From Arthrobacter sp. Edens01 (GTDB lineage: Bacteria > Actinomycetota > Actinomycetes > Actinomycetales > Micrococcaceae): 64,000 nucleotides of DNA. The stretch is taken from positions 603,088 through 667,087 of the forward strand of contig NZ_LKIU01000002.1 of NCBI RefSeq assembly GCF_001307035.1. The letters run 5' to 3'. The notes under the pieces are model-generated. The model was not told the DNA's origin, searched no databases, and worked only from the letters and a program-made list of their open reading frames with translations. The position numbers were made by a program, and so were the translations under genes. Position 1 is the first letter of the stretch. The number at the start of each line of letters is the position of its first letter. Of the stretch, positions 26,572-36,614 are shown piece by piece.

Positions 26572-27702
26572 TTGCGTTCTCCGAACGAAGAACCGCCCGC
26601 AGGCAGCGCAGCAGGTGCCGAACCCGCAGGCACCTCCCCGCGCGCACGCCCGGGGCAGCGCCCGCCCCGCCGCCGGGCGCTGATGATCGCCGGCGGCACC
26701 GCATTCGTGCTGGGCGCTGCTGCCCTGCTGCTGCCCGCCCCGTACGTCCTTGAATCGCCCGGACCGACTTTCAATACGATCGGGGAAATAGGGGACAGCC
26801 CGCTCATCACCATCGAAGGTGAGCAGACGTACTCGACGTCCGGGGAGCTGGCGCTCACTACCGTGTATGTGTCCGGAGGCCCTAATGGTGCGGTGAACAT
26901 GGGGGAAGTGGTCGGTGCCTGGCTGGATCCGCAGGACGCCGTGCTGCCCGTCGATTTCGTCTATCCGCCGGGAACTACCAGGGGGGAAATCCAGGAGGGC
27001 AACGCCGAGGCCATGACCTCTTCGCAGGAATCCGCTGTGGCGGCCGCACTGGATGAACTGGGGATTCCGTTCACGGAGGAAATCTCGGTGGCCGGGATCA
27101 TGGAGGGTGCTCCGGCGGAGGGTGTGCTGGAAACCGGAGACATCATTGTGTCAGTGGACGGCAATCCGGTGACCAGCGTGGAGAGCCTGCGTGAATCACT
27201 GAATGCCACCGGCGGGGACGCCGCCGGTATTACGGTGAGGCGCGACGGAGAGGAACAGACCCTTGAGGTGACCCCGTCCCTGGCGGAGAGCGGTGCATAC
27301 CAGGTAGGCGCCTACCTGAGCATCGATTTCACCTTCCCGTTCGAAGTGGCAATCGCCCTTGAGAATGTCGGCGGAGCCTCTGCCGGGATGATGTTCGCAC
27401 TGGGAATCATCGACAAGCTGACCCCGGGGGAATTGACCGAGGGGCACCGCTTCGCCGGCACGGGCACCATCGATGCTGACGGCCAGGTTGGACCAATCGG
27501 CGGCATTGAGCAGAAGATGGTTGGCGCCGCGGAATCGGGAGCAGAATTTTTCCTGGCGCCTGTTGCCAACTGCGATGACGTAACGGGTAATATTCCGGAC
27601 GGCCTGGAAGTGGTCAGCGTGAGCACCCTGGAAGAGGCGCTCACTGCCGTGAAAACCCTCGCATCCGGGAGCGGTGCCGGGGACCTGGCACGCTGTCCGT
27701 GA
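26572..27702 (+). CDS. Membrane-anchored PDZ and Lon-type serine protease (YlbL-like)
   Basis: A 376-residue protein. A TM anchor (about 38-58, LMIAGGTAFVLGAAALLLPAP) is followed by the YlbL motif YVLESPGPTFNTIGEI. A PDZ domain is about 170-235 (EISVAGIMEGAPAEGVLETGDIIVSVDG). The Lon proteolytic domain has catalytic Ser270 in GGASAGMM and Lys315 in GGIEQKMVGA. The catalytic part would face outside. I chose TTG at 26572 because AAAGGA lies just upstream; the open frame continues to 26341 but encodes unlikely sequence, and an ATG at 26683 inside the anchor is too late. Substrates are unknown; the mycobacterial counterpart is Rv3194c by position. Confidence 0.85.
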   Translation: MRSPNEEPPAGSAAGAEPAGTSPRARPGQRPPRRRALMIAGGTAFVLGAAALLLPAPYVLESPGPTFNTIGEIGDSPLITIEGEQTYSTSGELALTTVYVSGGPNGAVNMGEVVGAWLDPQDAVLPVDFVYPPGTTRGEIQEGNAEAMTSSQESAVAAALDELGIPFTEEISVAGIMEGAPAEGVLETGDIIVSVDGNPVTSVESLRESLNATGGDAAGITVRRDGEEQTLEVTPSLAESGAYQVGAYLSIDFTFPFEVAIALENVGGASAGMMFALGIIDKLTPGELTEGHRFAGTGTIDADGQVGPIGGIEQKMVGAAESGAEFFLAPVANCDDVTGNIPDGLEVVSVSTLEEALTAVKTLASGSGAGDLARCP

Positions 27703-27943
27703 CGGTGCCGGGACACCGCAGGCGCGGAGGGATCGAATCACGATCCTAATAAGGTTCCCGTCCTAACCGCTGATAAGTGGCCCCGAGCGCATTTAACAGG
27801 GCAGAATAAGGAACCACGGCAAGAAACGGGCAGGCCGTCGGACACAGGGGTCGTTAGTTGCTTTGATACCGAGGCAGCAGAGATCCGAACTCGCCGAGCT
27901 GCCGCAGGTGCCGTGAGCCGACGTACCGAACGATGAGGTAACT

Positions 27944-30928
27944 GTGACTTCCGGACCTAATGGCCCATTCTCCCGACCGAGCCCCAGCACCACCCGTCGG
28001 CGGCGCAGCCCGCTGATTGCCACCCTGATCGTCGTAGCCGTACTGGTGATCGGGTTTGTCTACTTCTCCCAGGTTTACGCTGACGTGCTCTGGTACAACC
28101 AGCTTGGCTTCCTTGAGGTCTTCGTCAAGGAAAACCTGACGCGGATTGCGCTGTTCGCAGCAGCTTTCCTGATCATGTCAGTCTGTGTGTACTTCAGCAT
28201 CCGTGCTGCCTACTCATCACGGCCGATCTATGCGCCCGACAGCGCCCTGCAGGACAACCTGAACCGCTACCAGGCGCAGCTTGAGCCGGTGCGGAAACTG
28301 CTGATGATCGGCATTCCGGTTGTGGTCGGCGGTTTCGCCGGCACGGCGGCAATGGCCATGTGGGAACAGGCTCTGCTGTTCTTCAACCGCAAGGACTTCG
28401 GGCAGACCGACCCCGAGTTCAACATGGACTACAGCTTTTACCTCAATACGCTGCCGTTCGTGGGCTTCATTGTCGGTTTCCTGATCTCTGTCGTGGTGGT
28501 CAGCGGTATTGCCGGCCTGCTCACCCATTACCTCTACGGCGGCATCCGCCTGGAAGAAAAGGGTGTATTCGTCAGCCGTCCGGCGCGCATACACATTGCC
28601 GTGATCGCCGCATCCTTCCTGCTGCTCCAGGCCGTGAACTTCTGGCTGGACCGCTACAACACCCTGCTGAGCACCTCCGGTGCCTGGACGGGTGCCCTGT
28701 ACACCGACGTCAATGCCGTCATCCCGACCAAGGCGATCCTTGCGGTGGCCTCGGTGATCGTGGCGCTGCTGTTCATCCTTTCGGCCATCATCGGCCGCTG
28801 GCGCCTGCCGATCATCGGCACGGCGATGCTCGTGATCACCGCCATCGTTGCCGGCGGGGTCTACCCCTGGATTGTGCAGCGCTACCAGGTCGTTCCCTCG
28901 GAGCAGACGCTTGAGCGCGAGTACATCCAGCGCAACATCGACCTGACGCGCGAAGCCTACGGGCTTGCCGACACCGAAGTGATCGACTACGACGCAACGG
29001 TTGATGCCAACGCCGGGGCCCTGGCAGCCGATGCCGGAACCACCGCGAACATCCGTCTCCTGGACCCGAATGTCGTTTCGGACGCGTTCGGCCAGCTCCA
29101 GCAGTTCCGCCAGTACTACCAGTTCCCGGAAACCCTGAACGTTGACCGCTACGACGTAGAGGGCGACGTCCAGGACACTGTTATTGCCGTCCGTGAGCTG
29201 AACGTCAACGGCGTTCCCGATGGCTGGGTGAACGAGCACATCCTGTACACCCATGGCTACGGCGTGGTTGCTGCCCGCGGCTCCACCGTCCAGCCTGACG
29301 GCAAGCCCAGCTTCATGGAATCCGGAATCCCCTCCACTGGTGTGCTGGGAGACTACGAGCCCCGGGTGTACTTCGGTGAGTCCTCCCCGGACTACTCCGT
29401 AGTAGGTGCGCCTGAAGGATCCGCTCCGGTGGAGATCGACCGTCCGCAGACCGGCAATGCCGAGGACGACACGCAGACCACCTTCTCCGGTGACGGCGGA
29501 CCGAGCGTAGGCAACCTGTTCAACCAGCTTGTCTACGCCATCAAGTTCCAGTCCACGGAGCTGCTGCTCTCCGACTTCGTTAACGAAGACTCCCAGATCC
29601 TCTACGACCGCGATCCCCGCGAACGCGTGGAGAAGGTTGCTCCGTACCTGACGGTGGATGGAAACGCCTACCCCGCCGTTGTTGACGGACGAGTGAAGTG
29701 GATCGTGGACGGTTACACGACCAGCCGCTACTTCCCGTACTCCACCCAGCAGGAACTGGCTTCGGCCACTACCGACTCCCTGACCGGCGGCGCCTCAGCC
29801 GCACTGCCGGCAGACCGGGTGAACTACATCCGCAACGCGGTCAAGGCGACCGTGGATGCGTACGACGGTTCCGTGACCCTCTACGCCTGGGACGACGAGG
29901 ATCCGCTGCTGAAGGCCTGGCAGGACGTCTTCCCGTCCACGCTGAAGCCCTACAGCGACATGTCAGCGGACCTGATGGCGCACGTCCGCTACCCGGAGGA
30001 CCAGTTCAAGGTCCAGCGTGAGCTTCTGGGCCGCTACCACGTCACCGATGCCGAGTCCTTCTACAAGAACGACGACGCGTGGTCCGTTCCGTCCGACCCG
30101 ACCCGGACGAACTCCGACGTCAAGCAGCCGCCGTACTACCTCTCGCTGCAGATGCCGGGCCAGGACGCGCCGGCATTCTCCCTGACGACGCCGTTCATTC
30201 CGTTCGTAGCCCAGAACGGCGAAGCCCGGAACGTGCTCTACGGCTTCCTCGCGGCCGACGCCGACGCCGGCACCGGCAACGACGGCGAGAAGTCGGAGGA
30301 ATATGGAACTCTGCGGCTGCTCGAACTCCCGACTGATACGGCTGTGCCCGGCCCCGGCCAGGCACAGAACCGCTTCAACTCGGATCCGACCGTTTCCAAT
30401 GCGTTGAACCTGCTGCGCCAGGGTGCCTCCGAAGTCATCAACGGCAACCTGCTCAGCCTGCCCGTAGGCGGCGGCATGCTCTACGTGCAGCCCGTCTATG
30501 TGCAGTCCTCCGGTGCCTCCTCCTATCCGACGCTCCAGCGCGTCCTGGTGAACTTCGGTGAAAAGGTGGGCTTCGCTCCGACCCTGGACGAAGCACTTGA
30601 CCAGGTCTTTGGCGGCGACTCCGGAGCCGTTACCGGCGATGAGGAGAATGTTGGCGAGACGCCGGTTGATCCCAGTGCTCCGCCCGTGGAGACCACGGCC
30701 CAGGCAGACCTTGAAACTGCACTGTCCGACGCAGGCGCTGCAATCCAGGAAGGCCAGGAGGCCCTGGCCAGCGGCGACTTCGCAGCCTATGGCGCAGCGC
30801 AGGACAAGCTGAACGCCGCGATCCAGCGGGCCATCGCTGCACAGGACAAGATGGCAGGCGCAGCAGCGGGTGCCGATTCGGGCGACGCCGGTGCAGAGGA
30901 TAGCGGGAACGAGGGTTCAGGAGAGTAG
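27944..30928 (+). CDS. UPF0182-family large membrane protein
   Basis: A 994-residue protein with about seven membrane segments in the first roughly 310 residues (for example [55 protein letters not shown]). A large domain predicted outside the membrane follows, with UPF0182 blocks such as [44 protein letters not shown] and [11 protein letters not shown]-like [16 protein letters not shown]. The C-terminal 100 residues are acidic and Ala-rich. It starts at GTG with GAGG upstream. By position it corresponds to Rv3193c. No biochemical role is established that I know of. Confidence 0.93.
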   Translation: MTSGPNGPFSRPSPSTTRRRRSPLIATLIVVAVLVIGFVYFSQVYADVLWYNQLGFLEVFVKENLTRIALFAAAFLIMSVCVYFSIRAAYSSRPIYAPDSALQDNLNRYQAQLEPVRKLLMIGIPVVVGGFAGTAAMAMWEQALLFFNRKDFGQTDPEFNMDYSFYLNTLPFVGFIVGFLISVVVVSGIAGLLTHYLYGGIRLEEKGVFVSRPARIHIAVIAASFLLLQAVNFWLDRYNTLLSTSGAWTGALYTDVNAVIPTKAILAVASVIVALLFILSAIIGRWRLPIIGTAMLVITAIVAGGVYPWIVQRYQVVPSEQTLEREYIQRNIDLTREAYGLADTEVIDYDATVDANAGALAADAGTTANIRLLDPNVVSDAFGQLQQFRQYYQFPETLNVDRYDVEGDVQDTVIAVRELNVNGVPDGWVNEHILYTHGYGVVAARGSTVQPDGKPSFMESGIPSTGVLGDYEPRVYFGESSPDYSVVGAPEGSAPVEIDRPQTGNAEDDTQTTFSGDGGPSVGNLFNQLVYAIKFQSTELLLSDFVNEDSQILYDRDPRERVEKVAPYLTVDGNAYPAVVDGRVKWIVDGYTTSRYFPYSTQQELASATTDSLTGGASAALPADRVNYIRNAVKATVDAYDGSVTLYAWDDEDPLLKAWQDVFPSTLKPYSDMSADLMAHVRYPEDQFKVQRELLGRYHVTDAESFYKNDDAWSVPSDPTRTNSDVKQPPYYLSLQMPGQDAPAFSLTTPFIPFVAQNGEARNVLYGFLAADADAGTGNDGEKSEEYGTLRLLELPTDTAVPGPGQAQNRFNSDPTVSNALNLLRQGASEVINGNLLSLPVGGGMLYVQPVYVQSSGASSYPTLQRVLVNFGEKVGFAPTLDEALDQVFGGDSGAVTGDEENVGETPVDPSAPPVETTAQADLETALSDAGAAIQEGQEALASGDFAAYGAAQDKLNAAIQRAIAAQDKMAGAAAGADSGDAGAEDSGNEGSGE

Positions 30929-30973
30929 CCGGTTTGCAGCTCAACCCCGCGGCGGGTAACATGGATAACACGC

Positions 30974-31050
30974 CGCGGGGTGGAGCAGTTCGGTAGCTCG
31001 CTGGGCTCATAACCCAGAGGTCGCAAGTTCAAATCTTGCCCCCGCAACCA
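30974..31050 (+). tRNA. Initiator tRNA-fMet (CAT)
   Basis: 77 nt with an encoded CCA end and a full cloverleaf: acceptor CGCGGGG/CCCCGCA, D-arm GAGC...GCTC, anticodon arm CTGGG-CTCATAA-CCCAG (CAT at 31008-31010), variable AGGTC and T-arm GCAAG-TTCAAAT-CTTGC. The C1-A72 mismatch and the three G:C pairs at the base of the anticodon loop are initiator-specific. It lies 45 bp downstream of the UPF0182 gene and is followed directly by a strong terminator. Confidence 0.97.
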
Positions 31051-31052
31051 AG

Positions 31053-31085
31053 AAAATCCCCGTCCGGGTTCCGGACGGGGATTTT
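31053..31085 (+). terminator. Intrinsic terminator after tRNA-fMet
   Basis: Perfect 15-bp arms (31053-31067 and 31071-31085; AAAATCCCCGTCCGG and complement) with a 3-base loop, followed by GTTTT. It starts 2 bases after the tRNA CCA end and would end the tRNA transcript. Confidence 0.92.
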
Positions 31086-31304
31086 GTTTTGCCGGCAGTG
31101 CACCCATCAGCGCCGGCCATGCCGTCTTTGGGGGACTGGTTCCAACGAACCCGGGCTCCACTACACTGCGGGAATGAATGCCCGCCAGTATCCGGGGTTG
31201 AACGGAAGGCCGGAGCCGCGTGTCCAGAACGACCCGGACCGCGGTGAGAGTGCGCTGCAAAAACTGGACCGGAACTGGACGGACCTCTGGTCACCGCTGT
31301 CCTG

Positions 31305-31577
31305 ATGTCCACCGTGGTGATGCACCGGTCCTTCTTCCAGCGGCGGATCAAGTACCAGCTGGTGCGCAACAGCGACCTGCTGCTGCGCTGGACACTCGTG
31401 CTGGTGGGGCTGATCCTGATTGGCACGCTGGGACTCGTTTTCGACCTCGTGCTGGGCGGCTGGGCAGGAGCTGTGGCCGCCGGCGCAGCCGCACTGGTGC
31501 TGCTGCTCCTTTGGATCGTGGTTCCGCAGCGCAGCAGGAGGCTCGCGGTTCGCAGGAAACTCGAAAGCAGCACCTGA
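31305..31577 (+). CDS. Small two-helix membrane protein
   Basis: A 90-residue protein of unknown function with two long hydrophobic segments (about 27-47, WTLVLVGLILIGTLGLVF, and 52-75, WAGAVAAGAAALVLLLLWIVV) flanked by basic ends (HRSFFQRRIKYQLVR and QRSRRLAVRRKLESS). Third codon positions are strongly G/C, as in neighbouring genes, and a perfect 15-bp hairpin lies 6 bp after its stop; both support a real gene. No clear ribosome-binding site precedes the ATG, so a second ATG 15 bp later is possible. It faces pspA convergently, and a membrane-stress link is only a guess. Confidence 0.6.
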   Translation: MSTVVMHRSFFQRRIKYQLVRNSDLLLRWTLVLVGLILIGTLGLVFDLVLGGWAGAVAAGAAALVLLLLWIVVPQRSRRLAVRRKLESST

Positions 31578-31583
31578 CACGGA

Positions 31584-31618
31584 AGCAGGCCGGCACCCGC
31601 ATGGGGTGCCGGCCTGCT
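31584..31618. terminator. Bidirectional hairpin terminator
   Basis: Perfect 15-bp arms (31584-31598 and 31604-31618; core GCAGGCCGGCACCC) with a 5-base loop, between the convergent stops of the small membrane protein gene and pspA. There is no long T-run on either side. Confidence 0.75.
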
Positions 31619-31633
31619 GCGGTAATGAGGAAA

Positions 31634-32374
31634 CTAGTTCTGTTCGATTGCTGACTGGTTGGCTGCAGAGGCCTTCAGAGCGGCAAGCCGGGCTTCTACC
31701 TCCGTCTGCTCGCCCAGGTCCTCCAGGGACTCGAACTGAGCGTCGAGGCTGGAGGCAGCGAGCTCATTGGCACCGCGTACCTTCGCCTCTTCACGGCGGA
31801 TCTTCTCTTCGAAACGGCCGACCTCAGAGGTGGGATCCATGACGTCAATGCTCTTGATCGCGTCGTGCATCTGGTTCTGCGCCGCAGCGTTGCGGGAGCG
31901 CGCGATAAGTTCGTTGCGCTTGGACTGCAGCTGCTGGAGCTTGTCCTTCATCTGGTTCAGCCCGGTCTTCAGCCGCTCGACGATTTCTTCCTGGGAAGCG
32001 ATTGTCGGCTCGGCGCCGCGGGCCTCGTTCTCCGAGGCCATCTGGCGCTGGATTGCCACCTTGGCCAGGTTGTCGAACTTCTGGGCATCGGCGGTGTTGC
32101 CGCTGGCCCGGAACTCGTCAGCCTTGCGCGAAGCTGCGAGGGCCTTGTTGCCCCAGCTGCGTGCATTTTCCAGGTCCTCGTTGTAGTCGTCCTGAAGCAT
32201 GCGCAGGTTGCCGATGGTCTGCGCCACGGCGCTTTCCGCCTCGGCGATGTTGTTGCTGTAGTCCCGGACCATCTGGTCAAGCATCTTCTGGGGGTCTTCC
32301 GCCTGGTCCAGAAGGGCGTTGATGTTGGCCTTGGCCAGTTGGGCGATCCGCCCGAATATGGACTGCTTTACCAT
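31634..32374 (-). CDS. pspA: PspA/IM30-family membrane-stress protein
   Basis: A 246-residue, almost entirely helical coiled-coil protein with the PspA N-terminus SIFGRIAQLAKANINALLDQAEDPQKMLDQMVRDY and a long charged coil after it. PspA/IM30 (ESCRT-III-like) proteins polymerise on the inner face of the membrane to stabilise it under stress. I start at MVKQSIFG (32374), with AAAGGC upstream; a start 15 bp earlier would add MKGRQ. It follows the TPM-domain gene on the same strand with a gap of about 110 bp, a pairing that suggests joint action at the envelope. It ends at a bidirectional hairpin. Confidence 0.93.
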   Translation of the reverse strand: MVKQSIFGRIAQLAKANINALLDQAEDPQKMLDQMVRDYSNNIAEAESAVAQTIGNLRMLQDDYNEDLENARSWGNKALAASRKADEFRASGNTADAQKFDNLAKVAIQRQMASENEARGAEPTIASQEEIVERLKTGLNQMKDKLQQLQSKRNELIARSRNAAAQNQMHDAIKSIDVMDPTSEVGRFEEKIRREEAKVRGANELAASSLDAQFESLEDLGEQTEVEARLAALKASAANQSAIEQN

Positions 32375-32485
32375 CTGTCTGCCTTTCACATGTGTGCAAG
32401 TAACCTGCGTTGTGCTGTTGCCAGCCTGTCAAAATACCGGTGCTGCAGTAACCCCGTCCCGGTAATTACCGGGGATGTTACGCCG

Positions 32486-34537
32486 CTAGAAGTTGCCCCC
32501 GGAGGAACCGAAGCCGCCGCCTCCGCCGAAGCCGCCGCCTCCGCCGCCGAAACCGCCGAAGCCGCCGCCGCCCCATCCTCCGCCGCCCCCGTGCGAGCCG
32601 CCGCGGAGGATCGAGTCGATGAGGATGCCGCCCAGAATGGCGCCACCCAGGCCGCTGCCGCCGCCGCGGCCGCCGTACATTCCGCCGCCGCCGAAGCCTC
32701 CCATGCCGCCCATACCGCCGAAACCATCGACGTCCTGCTGGGCCATCTGGGAAGCCTGCGCCGCCAGGGCGTTTGCCTGCTGGGCGTACGCCAGCGCGCT
32801 GACCGGATCCGAGGACTGAAGTGCAATGGCCTGCTGCAGGTTGCGTTCAGCTTCTGCCAGGCGGGTCCGCGCCTCGCTGCCAACCCCGCCGCGGCGGGCC
32901 CGGATGTAATCGGAAGTGCCGGCGATCTGCGCCTGCGCGGACATGATGGTGTGCTGGAGGGCGTCGCGTGCCCGCCGTTCCTGTTCCTGCCGGTCGCGCA
33001 GTCCTTCGAGAGCTGCATCAAGCTGGGCATTCGAGGCTTCAAGCCGTCCCAGCAGGTCCACTGGATCGTATTTCTCCCCGCGGGCCGCTGCCACAGCATC
33101 AAGTGCCTGTTCGACGCCGGCGATCGGACCGGCGAGCGCGGGCTGCGCACCGCCCTGTGAGAAGGCACGTGCCTGGGCGAGGTCCTGCTTCGCATCGGCT
33201 ACGGCGCGGTCCAGTTCCGCGGCTGCTTCGTCCAGCCCCTTGCCCGTGCGGTCGATGGCGTCCAGGAGGACGTTGGCCTGATGCACACTCTCCTCTGCAG
33301 CCCGGACAGCCAGTACTGCCGCGGAGGTATCTCCGCCCTGGAGCCTCTCTTCGGCGGTGGCGGATGCGTTTGATACAAATGCCAGCCGCTCCCGCGCCTG
33401 GTCAATGTTGTCCCGCACCTGGACCAGCGCGGAGTCACTGTACTTCGCGGACAGGCCTTCCAGCGCAGCACGGGCTGAGTCCAGCCGTTCTTCGGCGTTC
33501 CGGGCCGAGTCCTGGGCAGCGGCAAGAGCGGCAGGGGCGTTGCGTTCCAGTTCGCGCAGCGCGTCAAAGTCCTTCTTGTGGGCCTGCAGGGAGTCATTCA
33601 CTGCTTCACAGCGGCGGATGATGTCCTTGAGCCAGGCGCGCTGCTGCTCCTCGGTATCGGGGATCTCGTCGTCAAGCTGCTGCTGCATCTTGAACGACTC
33701 ACTCATGTGGGCGCGCGCAACTGCCAGGTCGTCGGTGAAAGTCGAGACGGCGTCGTCTCCGTACTGGGCTGCGGCAAAAGCCAGTTCCTGCTCGCTGGAC
33801 TTGATTGCGTCGTCGGCCGCCACCAGCAGGCTTCCTGCCTGCTTGCGCAGCTCCGGGACGCTCATGGCGTCGAGCGGATCCTTGGGTGCAGCCGCTTCAC
33901 GGCTGGTCAGTGCGCGCTGCTTCCTGGAACGGCTTCGAACCAGGGCGAAGACCGCAAACGCGCCCACCAGGACCAGTCCGGCCACCAGGAACGCCGGTAC
34001 CAGGCTGCCGCCTCCGCCGCGGGATGTGGTTTCCCCGTTTCCTCCGCCGGCGATGTCCTCCAGCGATTCGGCGGCGTTGACGGCAGAAGCAGTCCAGTCC
34101 TGGGAAGTGATGTCCTGGTTGCCCAGGAGCGGTTCCTGTGCGGCCTGGAGCATGGCGTTGCGCCGGGACTCGTTTAGAACCGACTGGTCACCCGTGGCAA
34201 CCTGCATCTTGCGGTCTTCGGTGGCGATTGCCAGCAGAGCTTCCTGGGCTCCCATGCCCTTGGTCTCCACTACGTCCCGTGCCCACGCGGTCGCGTCAGA
34301 GGGATCCGTGAACGTGTCGACGAAGACGACGTACAGGGTGTAGCCCGTGGATTCCTGCAGCTCTGTGATGGCGTCCCGGACCTCCGATGTACCAGCTCCG
34401 AGGGAGTCATTGGTATCCACCAGATACTGGCCCGGCGGAATGGTGACGGGCGGGTCGGCATGGGCTGCGGTCGGAACCAGCACCCCCAGCAAGCCGAGAG
34501 CAAGCACGGCTGCCAGCCGTGTGGTCCTGAACCGCAT
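32486..34537 (-). CDS. TPM-domain (YgcG-like) exported protein with coiled coil and glycine-rich tail
   Basis: A 683-residue protein. Residues 1-27 are a signal peptide ending AHA-DPP. A TPM domain follows (about 35-150, LVDTNDSLGAGTSEVRDAITELQESTGYTLYVVFVDTF). One TM segment (about 182-204, LVPAFLVAGLVLVGAFAVFALV) is followed by a roughly 370-residue Ala/Glu/Arg-rich coiled coil. The end is a tail of about 80 residues dominated by Gly with Phe, Met and Trp (GGMGGFGGGGMYGG type). The TPM part would be outside and the coil inside. It is encoded directly upstream of pspA on the same strand, which suggests envelope-stress work, and divergent from an HtrA-type protease. Confidence 0.88.
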   Translation of the reverse strand: MRFRTTRLAAVLALGLLGVLVPTAAHADPPVTIPPGQYLVDTNDSLGAGTSEVRDAITELQESTGYTLYVVFVDTFTDPSDATAWARDVVETKGMGAQEALLAIATEDRKMQVATGDQSVLNESRRNAMLQAAQEPLLGNQDITSQDWTASAVNAAESLEDIAGGGNGETTSRGGGGSLVPAFLVAGLVLVGAFAVFALVRSRSRKQRALTSREAAAPKDPLDAMSVPELRKQAGSLLVAADDAIKSSEQELAFAAAQYGDDAVSTFTDDLAVARAHMSESFKMQQQLDDEIPDTEEQQRAWLKDIIRRCEAVNDSLQAHKKDFDALRELERNAPAALAAAQDSARNAEERLDSARAALEGLSAKYSDSALVQVRDNIDQARERLAFVSNASATAEERLQGGDTSAAVLAVRAAEESVHQANVLLDAIDRTGKGLDEAAAELDRAVADAKQDLAQARAFSQGGAQPALAGPIAGVEQALDAVAAARGEKYDPVDLLGRLEASNAQLDAALEGLRDRQEQERRARDALQHTIMSAQAQIAGTSDYIRARRGGVGSEARTRLAEAERNLQQAIALQSSDPVSALAYAQQANALAAQASQMAQQDVDGFGGMGGMGGFGGGGMYGGRGGGSGLGGAILGGILIDSILRGGSHGGGGGWGGGGFGGFGGGGGGFGGGGGFGSSGGNF

Positions 34538-34861
34538 AAATTATCCTTCGTCTGTCATTCGTCTGTCCACGACAATCCTGTCGATGCTGCAACGGACTGC
34601 AGGGCGGATGTACCCCTGATTCTAGGGGTGGCCCCACCGCCCGTCCACCAAGAAACCGTATCCTACAAAGCTGGTGGTTGACCTTATGTACCGGCGGCTG
34701 ACTAGGCCCGACGGCGCCGATACCACCCGGCTCCCGTAGACGAACGCTTTCGGGGAATTCCCAGCGAGTATCCAGAAACCTTGTGCCTTTGTCACAGGGT
34801 GCACTGTCATAGTGGATGGGTCGATACTTACGGGTACAGCAATCTTGAAAGGACGGCCCAT
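34538..34861. other. Divergent intergenic region between TPM protein and HtrA
   Basis: 324 bp without a credible gene. It must hold the promoters of the TPM-pspA unit (minus) and of the HtrA gene (plus). A 6-bp inverted repeat ACCCCT-N6-AGGGGT lies at 34612-34629. TTGACC occurs at 34678-34683 on the plus strand, but without a good -10 box. I cannot assign a promoter with confidence. Confidence 0.4.
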
Positions 34862-36397
34862 ATGAGTGAGCACTTTGGGGGCAGCGAAGGCCCGCAGCGG
34901 CCGTTGCCTCCCCGTCCGCCGGCGCCGCCGTCGTCCTCAGTTCAGCCGGAGCCTTCAGCACAGCCTGGGTCCCAGGTTCCGCAGGAACAGCAGGGCGGTT
35001 CCGCGGCAGGTTCCGCCCCCACCGCAGCCGGCGCCCACGCGGCCGGCGGGGCAGCCTCCCGGGACGCGTCCTGGACCCAGACACAGCCGGCGTTTTACGG
35101 TCCGCCTGCGGCCCCGCCCGGGAACGGCGGCGGGTACCAGGATCCGAACTACGGCGGCGGGTATTCCGGCTCCGCTTATCCGGCGAATCCGGGCAAGCGC
35201 CGCTACGGGACCGGGACGCTGGTAGGCGCCATGCTTGTTGCCGGCCTGCTGGGCGGAGGCGTGGCCGTAGCAGCCAACTCAGTGATGGGTAACGGCAATG
35301 CCACGGCGGGAACCACCGGCCAGTCCCAGACAGTGGTGGTTAATGACCGGGATGACGTCAACGCCATTACGGCCGCCGCGGTCAAGGCATCGCCGAGCGT
35401 GGTGACAATCGAGGTTTCGGGCTCGGGCGCATCCGGAAGCGGCTCGGGCATCATCCTGGACGATGACGGCTACATCCTGACCAACACGCACGTGGTGACC
35501 CTGGGCGGTACCGTGGCCACACCTACCATCGAGGTCCAGACCGAAGACGGACGGGTGCTCTCGGCAACCGTTGTCGGGACAGACCCGCTCTCAGACCTCG
35601 CGGTCATCAAGGTGGATGCCCCGGACCTGGTTCCGGCGACGCTGGGCGATTCGGATGAACTGAACGTGGGCGACTCCGTGATCGCAATCGGTGCTCCTCT
35701 GGGGCTCTCCGGCACGGTAACGGACGGAATTGTTTCCACGCTCAACCGCACCATCAGCGTGCAGTCCTCGGCGGCACCGGAAAACGAGTCGGACACCGCT
35801 CCGGAAGACGACGGGTTCGGATTCCGCTTCGCCCCGCCGGACGGCTCGTCACAAAACCAGAGCTCAGCGGCGTCGTCCATCTACCTGAACGTCATCCAGA
35901 CCGATGCCGCCATCAACCATGGAAACTCCGGCGGTGCCCTGGTAAACACTGACGGTGACGTCATAGGCGTGAACGTGGCGATCGCTTCTGCCTCCAGCAC
36001 CGGCAGCGGCGAAGACAGCGGAAACATCGGCGTCGGGTTCGCCGTACCCGCCAGCTACGCGCAGCGTGTGGCCGACGAGATCATTGAGAACGGGTCGGCC
36101 ACGCACGGCTTCCTGGGCGTTTCCGTCACACCGGCGACGGGCGCGGGCTCATCGTCTTCCTTCACCATTGGAGCCGCCATCGCGGACAACCCCGCCAGCG
36201 GCACCCCGGCAGCGCAAGCCGGCCTGCAGAAGGGGGACATCGTCACGGCGGTGGACGGCATCCCTATCACGGACGCTAAGTCGCTGACCGCGGCGATCCG
36301 CATGCAGCCGGCCGACAGCAAGGTGACGATTGACTACGTCCGCAACGGACAGGCCGAGAGCACCGACGCAACGCTGGGCGACTCAGCGGACCAGTAA
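34862..36397 (+). CDS. HtrA/DegP-type membrane serine protease with PDZ domain
   Basis: A 511-residue S1C protease. Residues 1-110 are a Pro/Gly/Gln-rich, probably disordered cytoplasmic tail. A TM helix follows at about 118-140 (GTLVGAMLVAGLLGGGVAVAA). The protease domain has the triad His210 (ILTNTHVV), Asp245 (SDLAVIKV) and Ser356 (NHGNSGGAL). A C-terminal PDZ domain is at about 405-495 (GFLGVSVTPA ... AGLQKGDIVTAVDGIPI). The ATG at 34862 follows GAAAGGAC; an earlier in-frame start is unlikely. Such proteases degrade misfolded proteins outside the membrane. Its divergence from the TPM-pspA genes fits an envelope-quality-control locus. Confidence 0.94.
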   Translation: MSEHFGGSEGPQRPLPPRPPAPPSSSVQPEPSAQPGSQVPQEQQGGSAAGSAPTAAGAHAAGGAASRDASWTQTQPAFYGPPAAPPGNGGGYQDPNYGGGYSGSAYPANPGKRRYGTGTLVGAMLVAGLLGGGVAVAANSVMGNGNATAGTTGQSQTVVVNDRDDVNAITAAAVKASPSVVTIEVSGSGASGSGSGIILDDDGYILTNTHVVTLGGTVATPTIEVQTEDGRVLSATVVGTDPLSDLAVIKVDAPDLVPATLGDSDELNVGDSVIAIGAPLGLSGTVTDGIVSTLNRTISVQSSAAPENESDTAPEDDGFGFRFAPPDGSSQNQSSAASSIYLNVIQTDAAINHGNSGGALVNTDGDVIGVNVAIASASSTGSGEDSGNIGVGFAVPASYAQRVADEIIENGSATHGFLGVSVTPATGAGSSSSFTIGAAIADNPASGTPAAQAGLQKGDIVTAVDGIPITDAKSLTAAIRMQPADSKVTIDYVRNGQAESTDATLGDSADQ

Positions 36398-36409
36398 CTA
36401 TAAAACCGG

Positions 36410-36452
36410 ATTGGCTCCGGGCCCCTGGCGCAAGCCGGGGGCCGGAGCCAAT
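36410..36452 (+). terminator. Hairpin terminator after the HtrA gene
   Basis: ATTGGCTCC (36410-36418) pairs with GGAGCCAAT (36444-36452), and the stem extends inward through GGGCCCC/GGGGCC with one bulged G. It lies 13 bp after the protease stop. No clear T-run follows (GTGCATAT). Confidence 0.7.
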
Positions 36453-36614
36453 GTGCATATATGCGCAGTGCGAAGCGCTTCCGCGGCGCCGGGCTTTCAC
36501 CGCCGCGGTATTCGAGCCGGGGCGCTGCGTGTGATTAGCTTGAATCTGTCACCGCCGACGGGCGGGGGATTGCCGGGATCCGACCGGCGGAATCTTCCTA
36601 CAGGAAAGGCCGGA

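Noticed and set aside
34612-34629. ACCCCT-N6-AGGGGT inverted repeat as an operator
   Set aside because: The 6-bp GC-rich arms are short enough to occur by chance in this composition, and no promoter could be placed around it; kept only as a note in the intergenic entry.
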